Of a DNA stretch of 64,000 nucleotides, positions 1 to 10,560 are shown one piece after another. Origin of the DNA: Picochlorum sp. 'celeri' (Eukaryota > Chlorophyta > Trebouxiophyceae). The stretch spans positions 868,001-932,000 of the forward strand of contig JAACMV010000015.1 in the NCBI GenBank assembly GCA_010909725.1, in the 5' to 3' direction. The position numbers and the translations under genes are program-made. How positions within the stretch are numbered: position 1 is the first letter of the stretch; the number at the start of each line of letters is the position of its first letter. Under the pieces are notes generated by a model. It was not told the DNA's origin. It worked only from the letters and a program-made list of their open reading frames with translations, and searched no databases.

Positions 1-368
1 GCGACAAGCTCTTGAACTTGTGCCGTATTTCTTCCCTTCATAATCTCCCGGGACAGCTCCACATACCCTTCATACGTGCCATCATACGGCAAGCCCCCCA
101 GCTGCTTGGATGTGACCTTTGAAAAGTACCCAATCATAAACTTGCTCAGAATATCACTGTCATCATACACCTCCTTCGTAGCAAATGGATCTGCCACCTC
201 TTGATGCTCCGATGATGCCGAAAACACCACGTGAGGGGCACCAAATCGCGTACGATGCCACCCAGATGGACCACACGTCCACACTTTGGCTACATGTCGC
301 CCTTGCGCCGTGCCAGTCCGCACTGTAGTAGTCTTCGTCGACACCTTGGAGGCCCTCAAAACCGTCAT
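1..368 (-). CDS. D27-like (DUF4033) plastid protein, 3' end missing
   Basis: An open frame runs from an ATG at 368 leftward off the window edge (122 codons, no stop). The first ~45 residues are rich in Thr, Arg, Val and Ser and almost free of acidic residues, as in a plastid transit peptide. From about residue 60 the sequence is acidic and contains YDGTYEGYVELSREIMKGR, which resembles the beta-carotene isomerase D27 family (DUF4033) pattern of YDG..V..SR..M.GR followed by a Gln-rich stretch. In land plants D27 acts in plastids in strigolactone precursor synthesis; many algal homologues have unknown substrates. The family call rests on recalled motif similarity in a partial protein. The conserved His and Cys region lies outside the window. 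Confidence 0.5.
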   Translation of the reverse strand, partial: MTVLRASKVSTKTTTVRTGTAQGRHVAKVWTCGPSGWHRTRFGAPHVVFSASSEHQEVADPFATKEVYDDSDILSKFMIGYFSKVTSKQLGGLPYDGTYEGYVELSREIMKGRNTAQVQELV

Positions 369-808
369 TTCTTTTTCTCGTCTCCTCACTGGCCCGATAC
401 AACCTCAAAATCCCTTACCTGAGAGGTAGTCTGTGTTCGTCCTTGTGGTCCACACGACACGTCCTTCCCTGCTAGTTGACCTCAATCCCCGCACCTATGA
501 GTCTCTCTGGATATTAATTTACACGTCGATAAAGTAGACAATATATTTTACTCTCTGCTTCTCCTGCGTGGAGGCTAGACTCTTTGAAAAAAAACAGATC
601 TATATACGGAATCTTTGGGGTTGGTCCCATGCATTTGGGCATCGAGCACATCTATCACCCATTGCATTGGATACCTAAATTAACATTAACGAATAAATTC
701 ACGTGTGTAATCAAAATCGCTGCAGACTCCAGCCTGTTGGTTCGCACGACACCTGCGAGTGCTACAGAGAGACTCACCGTCACGCATAGAGCAGCTGGTC
801 GGGGGAGA
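369..808. other. intergenic region, divergent promoters
   Basis: This 440-bp spacer lies between two divergently transcribed genes. It is AT-rich around 515-560. An open frame upstream of the DUF1279 start is continuous with it from 584 but does not look like protein sequence. No RNA gene or repeat was recognised. Confidence 0.4.
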
Positions 809-1360
809 ATGACCAAAATTATTGTTGAGAGAGTGCAATGTGGGACATTGCGAAGTGCGAATGAGCGATACTGTGGTACAAGTGGTCGAAGTGCATGTTG
901 TAGGCATGTGCTCCTTCCTCGTTCCAGAACCTTGCAGGGGCTGGTGGTAGGAAAGGCGACAAATAATGAGACTGGAAAGGACGATAGTGAAGAGGCGACG
1001 CTCAAATATGGATTAGAGGCTGGGTTGTGGAAAGTTTTTACGTCACCGACAAGTGGCTCGGAAGGCAAGTCGAGGGGTGAGCAGGCCAAGGATTTGCTCA
1101 AGAGATATGGAAGTGCCTATCTTGTCACATCCATATCCTTTGCCATCGTATCGTTTGCCACCTGTTATGCTTTGGTGAATGCTGGCGTGGATGTGGCAGC
1201 AATTTTGTCAAAGGTCGGGTTGCAGGTGTCTGATACCAGCGAAAAGGTTGGGACATTTGCCATTGCATATGCTGCACACAAGGCCCTGTCTCCCGTTAGA
1301 TTTCCACCCACTGTTGCTCTGACACCTGTGGTAGCCAAATGGCTGGGCAAGACTGAATAG
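809..1360 (+). CDS. DUF1279 / FAM210-like organelle membrane protein
   Basis: The C-terminal ~90 residues match the DUF1279 (FAM210) pattern: a helix starting LLKRYGSAYLVTSISFAIV, a conserved GVDVAAILSKVGL, and the hallmark GTFAIAYAAHKALSPVRFP followed by TVALTPVVAKWLG. The family forms small inner-membrane proteins of mitochondria or plastids; no enzymatic activity is established. The frame is open from 584, but the ATG at 809 gives a basic, Ser/Arg/Cys-rich leader of about 60 residues, typical of organelle targeting, so I prefer it (183 aa). Mitochondrion or plastid cannot be decided from sequence alone. Confidence 0.72.
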   Translation: MTKIIVERVQCGTLRSANERYCGTSGRSACCRHVLLPRSRTLQGLVVGKATNNETGKDDSEEATLKYGLEAGLWKVFTSPTSGSEGKSRGEQAKDLLKRYGSAYLVTSISFAIVSFATCYALVNAGVDVAAILSKVGLQVSDTSEKVGTFAIAYAAHKALSPVRFPPTVALTPVVAKWLGKTE

Positions 1361-1601
1361 ATTTTTGAATATGTAATGATGCGTTTGATTGTACTCTTGG
1401 ATGTACATGTGGCAGTGATCCCATGAAGGCATCTATATATAGCAGCATCGTACAGTGTCCTATTCGTCGTACAGACGATTCTTGCGTCTTGTGATGGGAG
1501 GATGCGTCATATCGCGCCGAAATTTTACATCGTAATTTTTAATTGAAAAAGTGAGAGACTTCGATTCAGATTCTGTATGAGTGTGTCGTGACGACGTGCA
1601 C

Positions 1602-2702
1602 ATGGCTCAAACGCGCCCAGCCTTTCAGGTCGGAGATACAGTCCTGTATGGAACGCGAGAGGCTGTCATAGTAAACATTGATGTGACATACCTGCCACCA
1701 TCGTACACGGTGCAATTTGAGGATGGAAGAGTGCGTGACACTGTCGAAGATAGGCTTGTGTCGTTGGAAAACTCTCTTGCTGCTCATGTGGCGAACGATG
1801 CTTTGAATCATGATTCATCGACATTCCATCAGCCTTCCAAGATTAGTATGAGCTCTGCTGAATTGATATATGCTGCAAGCGATGGATGTTTGGACAGTGT
1901 GCAAACCCTCATCAACGATCAAGGTGCTGATGTCCATGCTCGAGATTCTGACGGAAGGACATCGCTGTTGTGGGCTGCTCTCAGGGGTCACACTAGAACT
2001 GTCGATCTCTTGATGCGCCATGGTGCTGAAATAGTTGATCATGATTGTTGGGGAAAGACTCCGTTGGCCTATGCCTCCAGGAATGGTCACACTGAGACGC
2101 TCAATGCTCTTATTGCTAGGCATGGAGCAGACGTCGATCTCCCCGATTTGGATCTTATGACTCCGTTAATGCACGCCGCAGAGAAAGGATGTACAGATAC
2201 GGTGATTTCTTTGATCACGAAACATCGAGCAAATGTGCAGGCCGTTGATGGCAATGGTTTGACACCATTGGTGTATGCTGCTGCAAGTGGATCCAGGGAG
2301 ACTCTGGACGCCTTGATCTCCACCTGTGATGATATCCATGCGCGAGACTACTTCGCCAACAGATCTTCGACGATTGCGAGAGAGAGTGGCTTTGTAATGA
2401 TAACAGAGGACCAAAGCTCTCAAGAGGAGGGCGCCTCGGATCAGTTTTCTCGGGAGAATGAGGTAGACCAGGCGCCAACTCTCTCGGATGATTCATCTGA
2501 CCAGGATGAAGAAGGGGTGGAAGGAAACCAGTGCAGGATCTGTTTCACAAACAAGCAAAAGATTCTTTTCATACCTTGTGGCCATGGGACATGCCATACA
2601 TGCTACAAAGAGCTTTCAAGAAGGTATGTGTTGCTGGATCGGCCCACTGAGTGCCATGCGTGTCGAGAGCAGGTCAGGAACACACAGCGCATGTTCCTTT
2701 GA
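1602..2702 (+). CDS. ankyrin-repeat RING-finger protein (putative E3 ubiquitin ligase)
   Basis: Three parts are visible. Residues ~8-55 form a small beta-rich module (GDTVLYGTREAVIVNID) resembling a Tudor/SH3-like fold. Residues ~85-240 contain four to five ankyrin repeats, recognisable by DGRTSLLWAALRGHTRTVDL and similar units about 33 residues apart. The C-terminal 50 residues form a C3HC4 RING: CRICF, CGHGTCHTCY and CHAC. The architecture resembles ubiquitin ligases in which ankyrin repeats bind substrate and the RING recruits E2. An acidic Ser/Asp-rich linker precedes the RING. The ATG at 1602 is preferred over 1581 because the 21 nt between them add nothing conserved. No intron is needed. 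Substrate unknown. Confidence 0.8.
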   Translation: MAQTRPAFQVGDTVLYGTREAVIVNIDVTYLPPSYTVQFEDGRVRDTVEDRLVSLENSLAAHVANDALNHDSSTFHQPSKISMSSAELIYAASDGCLDSVQTLINDQGADVHARDSDGRTSLLWAALRGHTRTVDLLMRHGAEIVDHDCWGKTPLAYASRNGHTETLNALIARHGADVDLPDLDLMTPLMHAAEKGCTDTVISLITKHRANVQAVDGNGLTPLVYAAASGSRETLDALISTCDDIHARDYFANRSSTIARESGFVMITEDQSSQEEGASDQFSRENEVDQAPTLSDDSSDQDEEGVEGNQCRICFTNKQKILFIPCGHGTCHTCYKELSRRYVLLDRPTECHACREQVRNTQRMFL

Positions 2703-2762
2703 TTTCTGTGTTCAGTTGTATGTATATGGTTGACTCTAACAAAGTTTAAATAAATTCTTAGT

Positions 2763-4967
2763 TTATTGATTCTGATTCTGCTGCTGCCCCTGCACTGGAG
2801 GGGCTTGCTGTGCTCGAGGCACCATATATTGCTGCCCTGGGAGGATGGCAACTCCTTGCTGAATGGCTCCTTGAGCTGGAACTCCGGTCACTCCCTGAGC
2901 AGGACCGGGATTTCCCGCGTACATGTTCATGCCTGGTGCTACGACAGTCCCCATCTGGGGCCTCGCATTCACCTGCATGGAAGCCATGGCTGTTCCTGAC
3001 GAAATCTGACTGGGCGCCAAGCCCTGCCTCTGGGCCATGGCTGCTTTGTGGGACTGCGTCAGTCTTACCAAGTAGGCTCTCTTCTTCTCTTCGAGTGCCT
3101 TTCTCATCTCATCCGTCAATTCACTGCCATTCGGAAGCTTGTTTGCGTTCAGAATATTTGTCAGTTGTTGAATGTTCATGGCAACAGTTCCGCCCCCTGG
3201 CCTGGCCATTCCCTGACCAGGGGCCGACATTTGCTGCCCAGTTGGTGGTCCACCGATTTGACCATTACTTCCATCTGGCCCACCTTGCTGTGGTGGTTGG
3301 TTCGGATTGTACGGTGCCTGTATTTGCCGTGCTTGCTGGGCATACGTATTCATCACGTGAGCAGACAATTCTAAAGGAGTCAGGTGTCTTCCCCCTGTTT
3401 GCTGCATGATGCCATTCACAACACTCTTGTGCGACGTGTGTGGCTCCTGTCGTTGTGTGCGAATCGATTCGCAACGCTTTTCTTCCGCAAGTCGCCTGTT
3501 TCTGGCACTGGCTCCTACTTGTGCCAATGCTTCTAAAAAGCGTACCAGCGATTCGTTCCGTACTGGAAGGGAGTTGAGCAATAATTCCCTTGCCTGCTGC
3601 TTTGCTAACCTGCTTGTCAATAACTCGTATGCTTTCTCGTCTGTCAGACTCTGACCTTCCAGTATAATTAACTGGCGGAATCTATGGCGGCATTGTTGTG
3701 GTGGTCTATGAATACCTTGCAGAGATAAACTTCTCGACAAGACCTCTGACACCAGGGTCCAATTCACGCCAAACTCATGAACTATGGCCAATAGTAAATC
3801 ATCTTCATTTCTACTCCAAGACAAAATGCCTGGCTGTCCTTGCACTCTTCCACCTTGAGCATAATGGTCTTGACGCTGCCTGAAGTTCCTATTGCGGTCA
3901 TTGAGAGGTCTTCTGTTTCGTCCTGCGGCCCTCCTTCCATAACGACCTGTCTCTGCGGAGTAGTTGGGATCTGTATCTCCATCTCTATATGCTTTCGCTC
4001 TTCTTCTGTCAGCGTAGCCATCCAGTTTACGATCATCATATTCGTCCGCAGCATACCCTGTCCTTCTCTTCTTGTACCTCCTAGGCGGACCGAGGAGTCC
4101 ATCGTCCATGAGATCAAGATCAAGCGATTGCCCGATTTCAAATGCATCAATAGCATTGGCGGCAGCCTGCTGCTCAGCAATGGCCAACTGATGACTTGCA
4201 AGAGCTGCCTCATACTCGAGGCGATACGATCGGAACTGGGCTTCCTCTTGGATGAGCCTCTGCTTTTCCAATTCATACAAATGATGTTCCATCTTTTCAG
4301 TGGTTGCATCATCCCATGGTAGGGTAAGCTTCACATTGTTCTCGGCAAGATCGACGACTGTGTCGGGCTTTTCCCCAATCTCTTTGGCCTGCTTTTTCAG
4401 CAATGCAACCCCTTCCTCAATCTCCGCCAAGGCAGGATCTTCCTCTGCATTCAAGCCCAGCAATACGGCTGGTTTAGGAAGATTTGTAGCCTTGACTGAC
4501 CTCCTTCCTGTTGCCTGGCCGGCCGCTTTTGCAGCCTCGAGCTTCAATTGCTTGATTTCATCACTAAACTGCCGGCAATCCTCTGGAGGCTGTTTCAATC
4601 CAAAATCCCCTTGCATCTTTCCAATCTCCACGGCGATAGCAAACGCAACCGATTGTTTCCAAAGTCGCTCTTGTGCAACATCGACCGCCAACCATTTCAT
4701 CTCCCCCAACATATGTGACCAGTGGGACAGCGGCCTCTCAGGCTCGAGACATGGGGGCTTGAAGGCCTGAGCAATGAGTGCCCTCCTCGAGGCAATTTCC
4801 TCTCCTTGCTCCAGAATAGCATCTTCTTCCTTTCTGACTTTACTCATATCTCCATCTTCTTTCGCCATCTCGACATCCTTGGCCACCCCATTGGACTTTT
4901 TGTTGGCCTCCTTCTCAGATGCCCCACCCTGCTGCTGCTGCTGCTGTTCGTTCTTCGCCTTCGCCAT
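2763..4967 (-). CDS. EAF1/VID21-like HSA-SANT chromatin protein (NuA4 subunit candidate)
   Basis: The protein has a poly-Gln start, an HSA domain around residues 75-120 (RPLSHWSHMLGEMKWLAVDV), and a SANT/Myb domain around 380-445 (WSRNEDDLLLAIVHEFGVNW then CRHRFRQLI). The C-terminal third is Gln/Pro/Gly/Met-rich and low in complexity. HSA followed by SANT without a helicase domain is the architecture of EAF1/VID21, the scaffold of the NuA4 histone acetyltransferase complex; HSA domains bind actin and actin-related proteins. A helicase-bearing p400/SWR1 protein is excluded by the absence of ATPase motifs. An in-frame ATG at 4997 would add 10 residues. The gene is convergent with the ankyrin-RING gene, 60 bp apart. 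Confidence 0.75.
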   Translation of the reverse strand: MAKAKNEQQQQQQGGASEKEANKKSNGVAKDVEMAKEDGDMSKVRKEEDAILEQGEEIASRRALIAQAFKPPCLEPERPLSHWSHMLGEMKWLAVDVAQERLWKQSVAFAIAVEIGKMQGDFGLKQPPEDCRQFSDEIKQLKLEAAKAAGQATGRRSVKATNLPKPAVLLGLNAEEDPALAEIEEGVALLKKQAKEIGEKPDTVVDLAENNVKLTLPWDDATTEKMEHHLYELEKQRLIQEEAQFRSYRLEYEAALASHQLAIAEQQAAANAIDAFEIGQSLDLDLMDDGLLGPPRRYKKRRTGYAADEYDDRKLDGYADRRRAKAYRDGDTDPNYSAETGRYGRRAAGRNRRPLNDRNRNFRQRQDHYAQGGRVQGQPGILSWSRNEDDLLLAIVHEFGVNWTLVSEVLSRSLSLQGIHRPPQQCRHRFRQLIILEGQSLTDEKAYELLTSRLAKQQARELLLNSLPVRNESLVRFLEALAQVGASARNRRLAEEKRCESIRTQRQEPHTSHKSVVNGIMQQTGGRHLTPLELSAHVMNTYAQQARQIQAPYNPNQPPQQGGPDGSNGQIGGPPTGQQMSAPGQGMARPGGGTVAMNIQQLTNILNANKLPNGSELTDEMRKALEEKKRAYLVRLTQSHKAAMAQRQGLAPSQISSGTAMASMQVNARPQMGTVVAPGMNMYAGNPGPAQGVTGVPAQGAIQQGVAILPGQQYMVPRAQQAPPVQGQQQNQNQ

Positions 4968-4997
4968 ATTCAGAGCCCGCAAACACCTCCAAGGCAA

Positions 4998-5981
4998 AAC
5001 GAAGACAACTAGTGCTCAGACCCCGTGGCAGCAGCACGATACGCGATTGCACCTCCTCCTCCTCACCGAACGGCTCTCGAACACTCAAGGGTTATCAAAC
5101 TATGAAAACACACTACAAAAAGGTCCACATTGCTCCCACCACGATGATCAGATCAAGCGTATCGGTACCTTATTAGATCAAAACCCTGCATAGAAAGTCG
5201 AGAAAGCGGTAATGCATGATAAAAGAGCTGCCCGTGGGCATACAACAGGGAAACCCTCCCTTCCAAACCAGCACGAGCGCCCGCCTCCACCGTCCGTTTT
5301 CAACGCAAAAGCAGACAGTCGGCCGACTTTCAAACTTCTCGGGACATATCCCTCATATTCCAATTCCATTCGATTCAATAAATTATTATACACATATTGC
5401 AGCCGTATCGGCCCCTTCCATCCACTCTAGGCAACGCCATAGAGGTTTGAAAAGTCACATTCTACTTGTGGACAGGGAAATTGTGTGAACCACGCACCTC
5501 GACTATCCTCTCTCCACGCCCGTTAGACAGCGCAGTACTGCTCCAAAACACTTTCCAATATTTTTGGGATCAAATAATCTAACTTCTCTGTAGTAAACTA
5601 GCCTTCTGGCACGAAAAAACGCCCTCTCCGTACACAGACGTTCCGATGGACTCCATATCCCATCAGAGGCCTCCTTTGATCGAAGTATCATGCCACGCAT
5701 TCTGGTTGTTAACCGGACCCTGCATGGCTACAGAGAGTGCATGGCACTGGTGTCGATAAGGCATCTTGAGACCGCGTCGTATCGGTCGATGATACTGATG
5801 CCTGCAGATCTGCCCATCCAAAGATTCCTTCTCTGGCAAAGAGCGCGAGGCCCTTGCATTACAATGGCCATGACCCTTGATCTACTTGTGGCATGGCCTT
5901 CGACACTCGCCCAACATCTCCATGACTGCATGGCGTTCCCTATGCACTCTAGTCTGATATTTGTAAATAGATTTTTGACGG
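4998..5981. other. intergenic region between divergent genes
   Basis: About 980 bp separates the EAF1-like gene from 2-oxoglutarate dehydrogenase. Several short open frames on both strands have no recognisable protein character. The right part (5690-6120) overlaps an open frame in a different phase from OGDH and could belong to its 5' leader. Nothing else is supported. Confidence 0.4.
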
Positions 5982-8900
5982 ATGAGACGATCTTTGAAAG
6001 AGACGCTCGTGTTCCTAGGGAAGCAATATGGCTCCAAGGAGCGGACGGTTCTGAAAGGTTTTGTGGATGCCAAGGCGGGAATCTGTTCCAAACCGAAATC
6101 GGAATTCTCCAATGTAGGTCCTAATGGGGTTTGGGATGGGGATTTGCGTGGGTTTCTCCGCAGGGGCCTCCGCGGGGATGCGGGTCAAGGGAGGCATCAG
6201 AGAACGTTCGTGTCGTATTCTCGGAGTTTTCCGAGTAGAGCTATTAGCAGATCTGAAAGATATTGGAGACACGGGAAAGAACGATATTCGATACAGGAGT
6301 GTGCTCGTTGCGGGATTGCAACCTCGCCAGTTGCTGAGCAGCAGGAGAAGCCTGCTCCGGTGCCCATGCGGAAGATGAAGGATTCTTTTCTGGATGGAAC
6401 CTCTTCTTCGTATTTAGAAGAGTTGGAGGAAAAATATAGAGAGGATCCCTCGAGTATTGATACGACCTGGGCGTCATTTTTCAAATCAATGGACATGGGT
6501 GTATCACCAGAGGCAGTGGCAGAGTCATATGACGCGTGGGAGAAGGGTGATATCACATCGCCTTTGGCGCACGCTGCTATATCAAATCAGACTATTCAAG
6601 AAAGTCAGCGTTTGCTGTTGATGGTGAGGGCGTATCAGATTGTGGGGCACACGGCAGCAAACTTGGATCCTCTAGGGCTGTCAAAGCAGATGGAGCGGCC
6701 AGAGTTGGACCCTGCCTTCTATGGATTCACAGAGGCGGATTTGGACAGAGAATTTTTCATAGGAATTTGGAATCAGGAAGGGTTCTTGAACGAAGAGAGG
6801 CCTGTGAGGACTCTGCGGGAGATTCTGACAAGGCTTCGAGAGACCTATTGTGGGGAAATTGGGTATGAATACATGCATATTCCAGACAGGGAACAGTGCA
6901 ACTGGATTCGAGCGAGAATTGAGACGCCAGAGCCTCCGACTTTTACGAAGGAGAAGAAACTGAATATCCTGGATAGGTTGACATGGAGTGAGCGATTCGA
7001 GTCATTTCTGAACAACAAGTATTCAGCTGCAAAGCGGTTTGGTTTGGAAGGGTGCGAGTCTCTGGTTCCTGGTATGAAGGCGCTGATCGATCGAGCAGCT
7101 GAGCTGGGCACAGAATCTGTAGTAATTGGCATGCCCCACAGAGGAAGGCTGAACATCCTGGCAAACGTGATGAGGAAACCAATGGAACAGGTGTTTTCAG
7201 AGTTTGCTGGTAAATCTCCCACCTCTTCAAAATCAGACTCCTATATGGGGTCAGGTGATGTGAAGTATCATCTTGGAACATCGTTTGATAGGCCCACAAC
7301 ATCTGGAAAGATGATTCATCTGTCTCTTTTGGCCAATCCATCTCACCTTGAGGCCGTCAATACAGTGTGTCTGGGAAAAGTAAGGGCAAAGCAGCATTAT
7401 AGTGACGATATGAGTCGAGTGAAGCACATGCCAATTCTAATGCATGGAGATGGCGCATTCGCCGGACAGGGTATTGTGTATGAAACCTTGGATATGAGTG
7501 GCTTGCCCGACTACACAGTGGGAGGAACTGTTCACTTGGTGGTGAATAATCAGGTTGCTTTCACAACGGACCCAAAGAAATCTAGATCATCTCCATACTG
7601 CACAGATGTGGCGAAAGCACTCAATGCGCCCGTGTTCCATGTGAATGGTGATGATGTTGAGGCAGTGGTAAGAGTATGTGAATTGGCAGCAGAGTGGAGG
7701 AACACATTCCACTCGGATGTTGTGATCGATCTCATTGGATACAGAAGATATGGTCATAACGAAATTGATGAGCCAATGTTTACTCAGCCATTGATGTACC
7801 AGGTCATTCGTGGTCACAAAAATCCACAACAGTTGTACAGTGAGAAGCTGTTGGGAGAAGGCAGTGTGTCAAAGGAACAGATCAGGTCTATTGGGGACAG
7901 GGTCCAGAAAGAATTGCATGATAAGTTCAATTTGGCGAAGACGTATAAGCCGCATCTCTCGGAATGGTTGAGTTCCGTGTGGAAAGGATTCATGTCTCCT
8001 TCGCAGACCTCTAGAATTCGAAATACAGGTGTCCCAATTGACTTGCTCAAGGAAGTTGGTAATGCGGTTACGGAAGTTCCCAAGGGCTTCACCCCCCACA
8101 GACAAATCGGTAAGATTTATGAAGCGAGGAGAAAGATGATTCTCGAAGGTGAACCAGTGGACTGGGCGACTGCTGAAGCTCTTGCTTTTGGAACACTTCT
8201 TTGTGAAGGCAATCATGTGCGACTGTCTGGGCAGGATGTAGAAAGAGGTACATTTAGTCACCGACATGCCGTCATCCATGATCAAAAGACAGGAGAAAAA
8301 TACACTCCACTGCAACACGTTTTTGAGGATCAAGACAAGCGCCAATTCACAGTGAGCAACTCATCCTTGTCAGAGTATGGAGTTCTTGGCTTTGAGCTTG
8401 GGTATGCATTGGAAAATCCTAATAGCCTGGTGATGTGGGAAGCACAATTCGGAGATTTTGCCAATGGAGCGCAAATCATATTTGATCAGTTCATGTCATC
8501 GGGAGAGGCAAAATGGCTCAGACAGAACGGCCTCACTGTGTTGTTGCCGCATGGATATGATGGACAAGGCCCAGAGCATTCTTCTGCCCGCATCGAAAGG
8601 TTCCTTCAGATGGTCGATGAAGATCCTTACGAGCTTCCACAAATTGATGAAAAGCAATGGTTCACCGGAGGCCACCTTGGCTCTCAAATTCAGAAAATCA
8701 ACTGGCAGGTGGTGAATGCAACAACACCAGCAAATTATTTCCATGTTCTCCGCAGGCAAATCCACCGCCAATTCAGAAAGCCATTGATTGTTTTCACTCC
8801 AAAGAATCTCTTAAGACTTCCGGAAGCTCGATCTCCCCTGACAGAGTTCGATGATGAAGCAGATGATATTTTCATCAAGGGTGCACGTTTCAAGAGGGTC

Positions 8901-9332
8901 ATCATGGACGAGGGGGAGACAGACCGCAGTCCGACGCCTCCTCCAAACCCCTCCAAAAAACGCCTGGTCATGTGCTCTGGTAAAGTGTACTACGAATTGG
9001 CATCAGAGAGAAAGAAGAGAGGTCTAGAAGAGGATGTCGCTATCATTAGAATTGAGCAGCTGGCTCCATTCCCATTTGATTTGGTCATGCGAGAAATCAG
9101 AAGATATCCAAATGCAGAAATCGTCTGGGCCCAAGAAGAGCCCAAAAATATGGGAGCGTACCTTCATGTTCAACCAAGAATTCAGCGGTGCATGGAAGCA
9201 GAGCGGGAGAATGTTCCAGCCCGAATCACCTACGCCGGACGACCCACCATGGCAGCCACTGCCACAGGCTTTGGCCAGGTCCATGCGGTAGAACAAGCAG
9301 CACTCATCGATGACGCGTTAACGTCCTCTTAA
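5982..9332 (+). CDS. 2-oxoglutarate dehydrogenase E1 component, mitochondrial
   Basis: This thiamine diphosphate enzyme decarboxylates 2-oxoglutarate in the TCA cycle and passes the succinyl group to E2 lipoate. Family landmarks occur in order: the N-terminal motif DSFLDGTSSSYLEELEEKY near residue 130; GMPHRGRLNILANVMRKP; the ThDP/Mg site HGDGAFAGQG with VVNNQVAFTTDP; RRYGHNEIDEPMFTQP; then the transketolase-like half with GFELGYALENPNSLVMWEAQFGDF and LPHGYDGQGPEHSSARIERFL. The C-terminus has the family signature VWAQEEPKNMGA. Total length from 5982 is 1116 aa, slightly over the usual ~1000. The excess is at the N-terminus, which is Arg/Ser-rich just before the conserved block. The true start is uncertain, and a spliced 5' exon cannot be excluded. 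The mature core is certain. Confidence 0.93.
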   Translation: MRRSLKETLVFLGKQYGSKERTVLKGFVDAKAGICSKPKSEFSNVGPNGVWDGDLRGFLRRGLRGDAGQGRHQRTFVSYSRSFPSRAISRSERYWRHGKERYSIQECARCGIATSPVAEQQEKPAPVPMRKMKDSFLDGTSSSYLEELEEKYREDPSSIDTTWASFFKSMDMGVSPEAVAESYDAWEKGDITSPLAHAAISNQTIQESQRLLLMVRAYQIVGHTAANLDPLGLSKQMERPELDPAFYGFTEADLDREFFIGIWNQEGFLNEERPVRTLREILTRLRETYCGEIGYEYMHIPDREQCNWIRARIETPEPPTFTKEKKLNILDRLTWSERFESFLNNKYSAAKRFGLEGCESLVPGMKALIDRAAELGTESVVIGMPHRGRLNILANVMRKPMEQVFSEFAGKSPTSSKSDSYMGSGDVKYHLGTSFDRPTTSGKMIHLSLLANPSHLEAVNTVCLGKVRAKQHYSDDMSRVKHMPILMHGDGAFAGQGIVYETLDMSGLPDYTVGGTVHLVVNNQVAFTTDPKKSRSSPYCTDVAKALNAPVFHVNGDDVEAVVRVCELAAEWRNTFHSDVVIDLIGYRRYGHNEIDEPMFTQPLMYQVIRGHKNPQQLYSEKLLGEGSVSKEQIRSIGDRVQKELHDKFNLAKTYKPHLSEWLSSVWKGFMSPSQTSRIRNTGVPIDLLKEVGNAVTEVPKGFTPHRQIGKIYEARRKMILEGEPVDWATAEALAFGTLLCEGNHVRLSGQDVERGTFSHRHAVIHDQKTGEKYTPLQHVFEDQDKRQFTVSNSSLSEYGVLGFELGYALENPNSLVMWEAQFGDFANGAQIIFDQFMSSGEAKWLRQNGLTVLLPHGYDGQGPEHSSARIERFLQMVDEDPYELPQIDEKQWFTGGHLGSQIQKINWQVVNATTPANYFHVLRRQIHRQFRKPLIVFTPKNLLRLPEARSPLTEFDDEADDIFIKGARFKRVIMDEGETDRSPTPPPNPSKKRLVMCSGKVYYELASERKKRGLEEDVAIIRIEQLAPFPFDLVMREIRRYPNAEIVWAQEEPKNMGAYLHVQPRIQRCMEAERENVPARITYAGRPTMAATATGFGQVHAVEQAALIDDALTSS

Positions 9333-9470
9333 ATACATATTTTGTGTTTTAAAATCTAAAAAAGTTGAATAATCAAGGCAAAGGAAGAGTACGAGACCTT
9401 TTGCGTACTCCAACTGAATCGTCGCACTGGGTCGAGTTGTGGTGGACCTTGTGTGCATAGAAACAGGAAT

Positions 9471-10506
9471 ATGGAGAATCAAAATACCAATGATGAAGGA
9501 ATACTTCATAACAGAAGTGAGAATAGGGCTGAGAACAGCCGAGTAACGGAAAGTCGTCCCAGCGCTTTTGGTGGGTCCAGTGAGGTGCGTCCATGGTTGA
9601 TATGAGATGGGTTTCAGTTCCATAGTATTTATTTTATGCATATAATTGCAGAATGAGGACATAGCACTGGCGAAAATATTGCAAGAGCAGGAGAGGGCCT
9701 TTTTGTCACTGTCTGGAGGGACAAGGTACGTGTCCATGGCTGTTGGGTGAACGCAGGTACAGATACCTGACTGATCCCTGTGTTGTTCTTGACATACAGG
9801 ACCATGGAGAATGTTCCGCCTTTCGCTGTGGGCCAAGGGATGGGGAGTTACTCTGGTGAACAAGAACAGGTCGACCCAGAGAGTATGACTGATGAGCAGC
9901 TCGCGTGGAAGCTGATGCAAGAGGAAGAACAGGCATTACAACAACGAATGATGGCAATGGCGGGTCTAGGTGCGTTGCATGTGTCTCTGTGAAAGATGAG
10001 GGCGTGGTGGTGAAAGATATGCTCATGTTTTGTGTGTGTGTGTGTGTGTGCAGTGCCTGGGACATCCAGGGAGGGAGCGGGAGTGGAGGATGCTGAGCAT
10101 CCAGCCGCATATGATGACGAGGAGGAGGAGGAGGAAGATGCAATTGATCCAGATGATTTGACGTACGAGGAACTCACAGTGCTTGGTGAAGTTGCTGGAA
10201 CTGTTGCTGCAGGTTTGACAGAGAAACAGTTGAATGCGCTGAATCGAACCAAGTACAAAGAATTCACGCGTGAAAATAATCATAGCGATCCGTACGTTGA
10301 AAGTATGTAGCGTTCACCGCGCGTGGTGACTAACAATAATGGTGTGGTGTTGCAGTTGTGTGGTGTGCCAGCTTGAGTTTGAGGCTGAGGACAGTGTCGT
10401 TGTGCTCCCATGTAAGCATGTGTATCATCCAGAGTGCATCATAGAGTGGTTGAAACAGAAAAAAAAGTGTCCCCATTGTGGACAGGAGATGGCATCAGCA
10501 TCCTGA
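9471..10506 (+). CDS. RING-H2 E3 ubiquitin ligase, BIG BROTHER-like, five exons
   Basis: Reconstructed exons are 9471-9584, 9652-9725, 9800-9969, 10054-10291 and 10356-10506. Introns are 67, 74, 84 and 64 nt, with donors GTGCGT, GTACGT, GTGCGT and GTACGT, all ending in CAG. The frame stays open across all joints (748 nt including the stop is not the unit; each joint was checked for phase). Exon 2 encodes NEDIALAKILQEQERAFLSL, matching the LARxLQEQERA motif of BIG BROTHER-type ligases. The last exon carries the RING-H2: CVVC, CKHVYHPECIIEWL and CPHCG, with His-His in the middle of the zinc ligands. An acidic poly-Glu patch lies in exon 4. A TG dinucleotide run (10031-10050) forms the tract before the third acceptor. 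Predicted role: ubiquitin transfer; substrate unknown. Confidence 0.83.
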
Positions 10507-10560
10507 AAAAATTACACCTCTATATTTTTTTGAGCGGAAATTTGGTAATCAATCAATCAA

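Noticed and set aside
163..408. 81-codon minus-strand open frame at the left edge
   Set aside because: A different phase gives a transit peptide followed by D27-like sequence running off the edge, which is the better gene.
5690..6124. 144-codon open frame upstream of OGDH
   Set aside because: No motif, odd composition and overlap with the OGDH leader in another phase.
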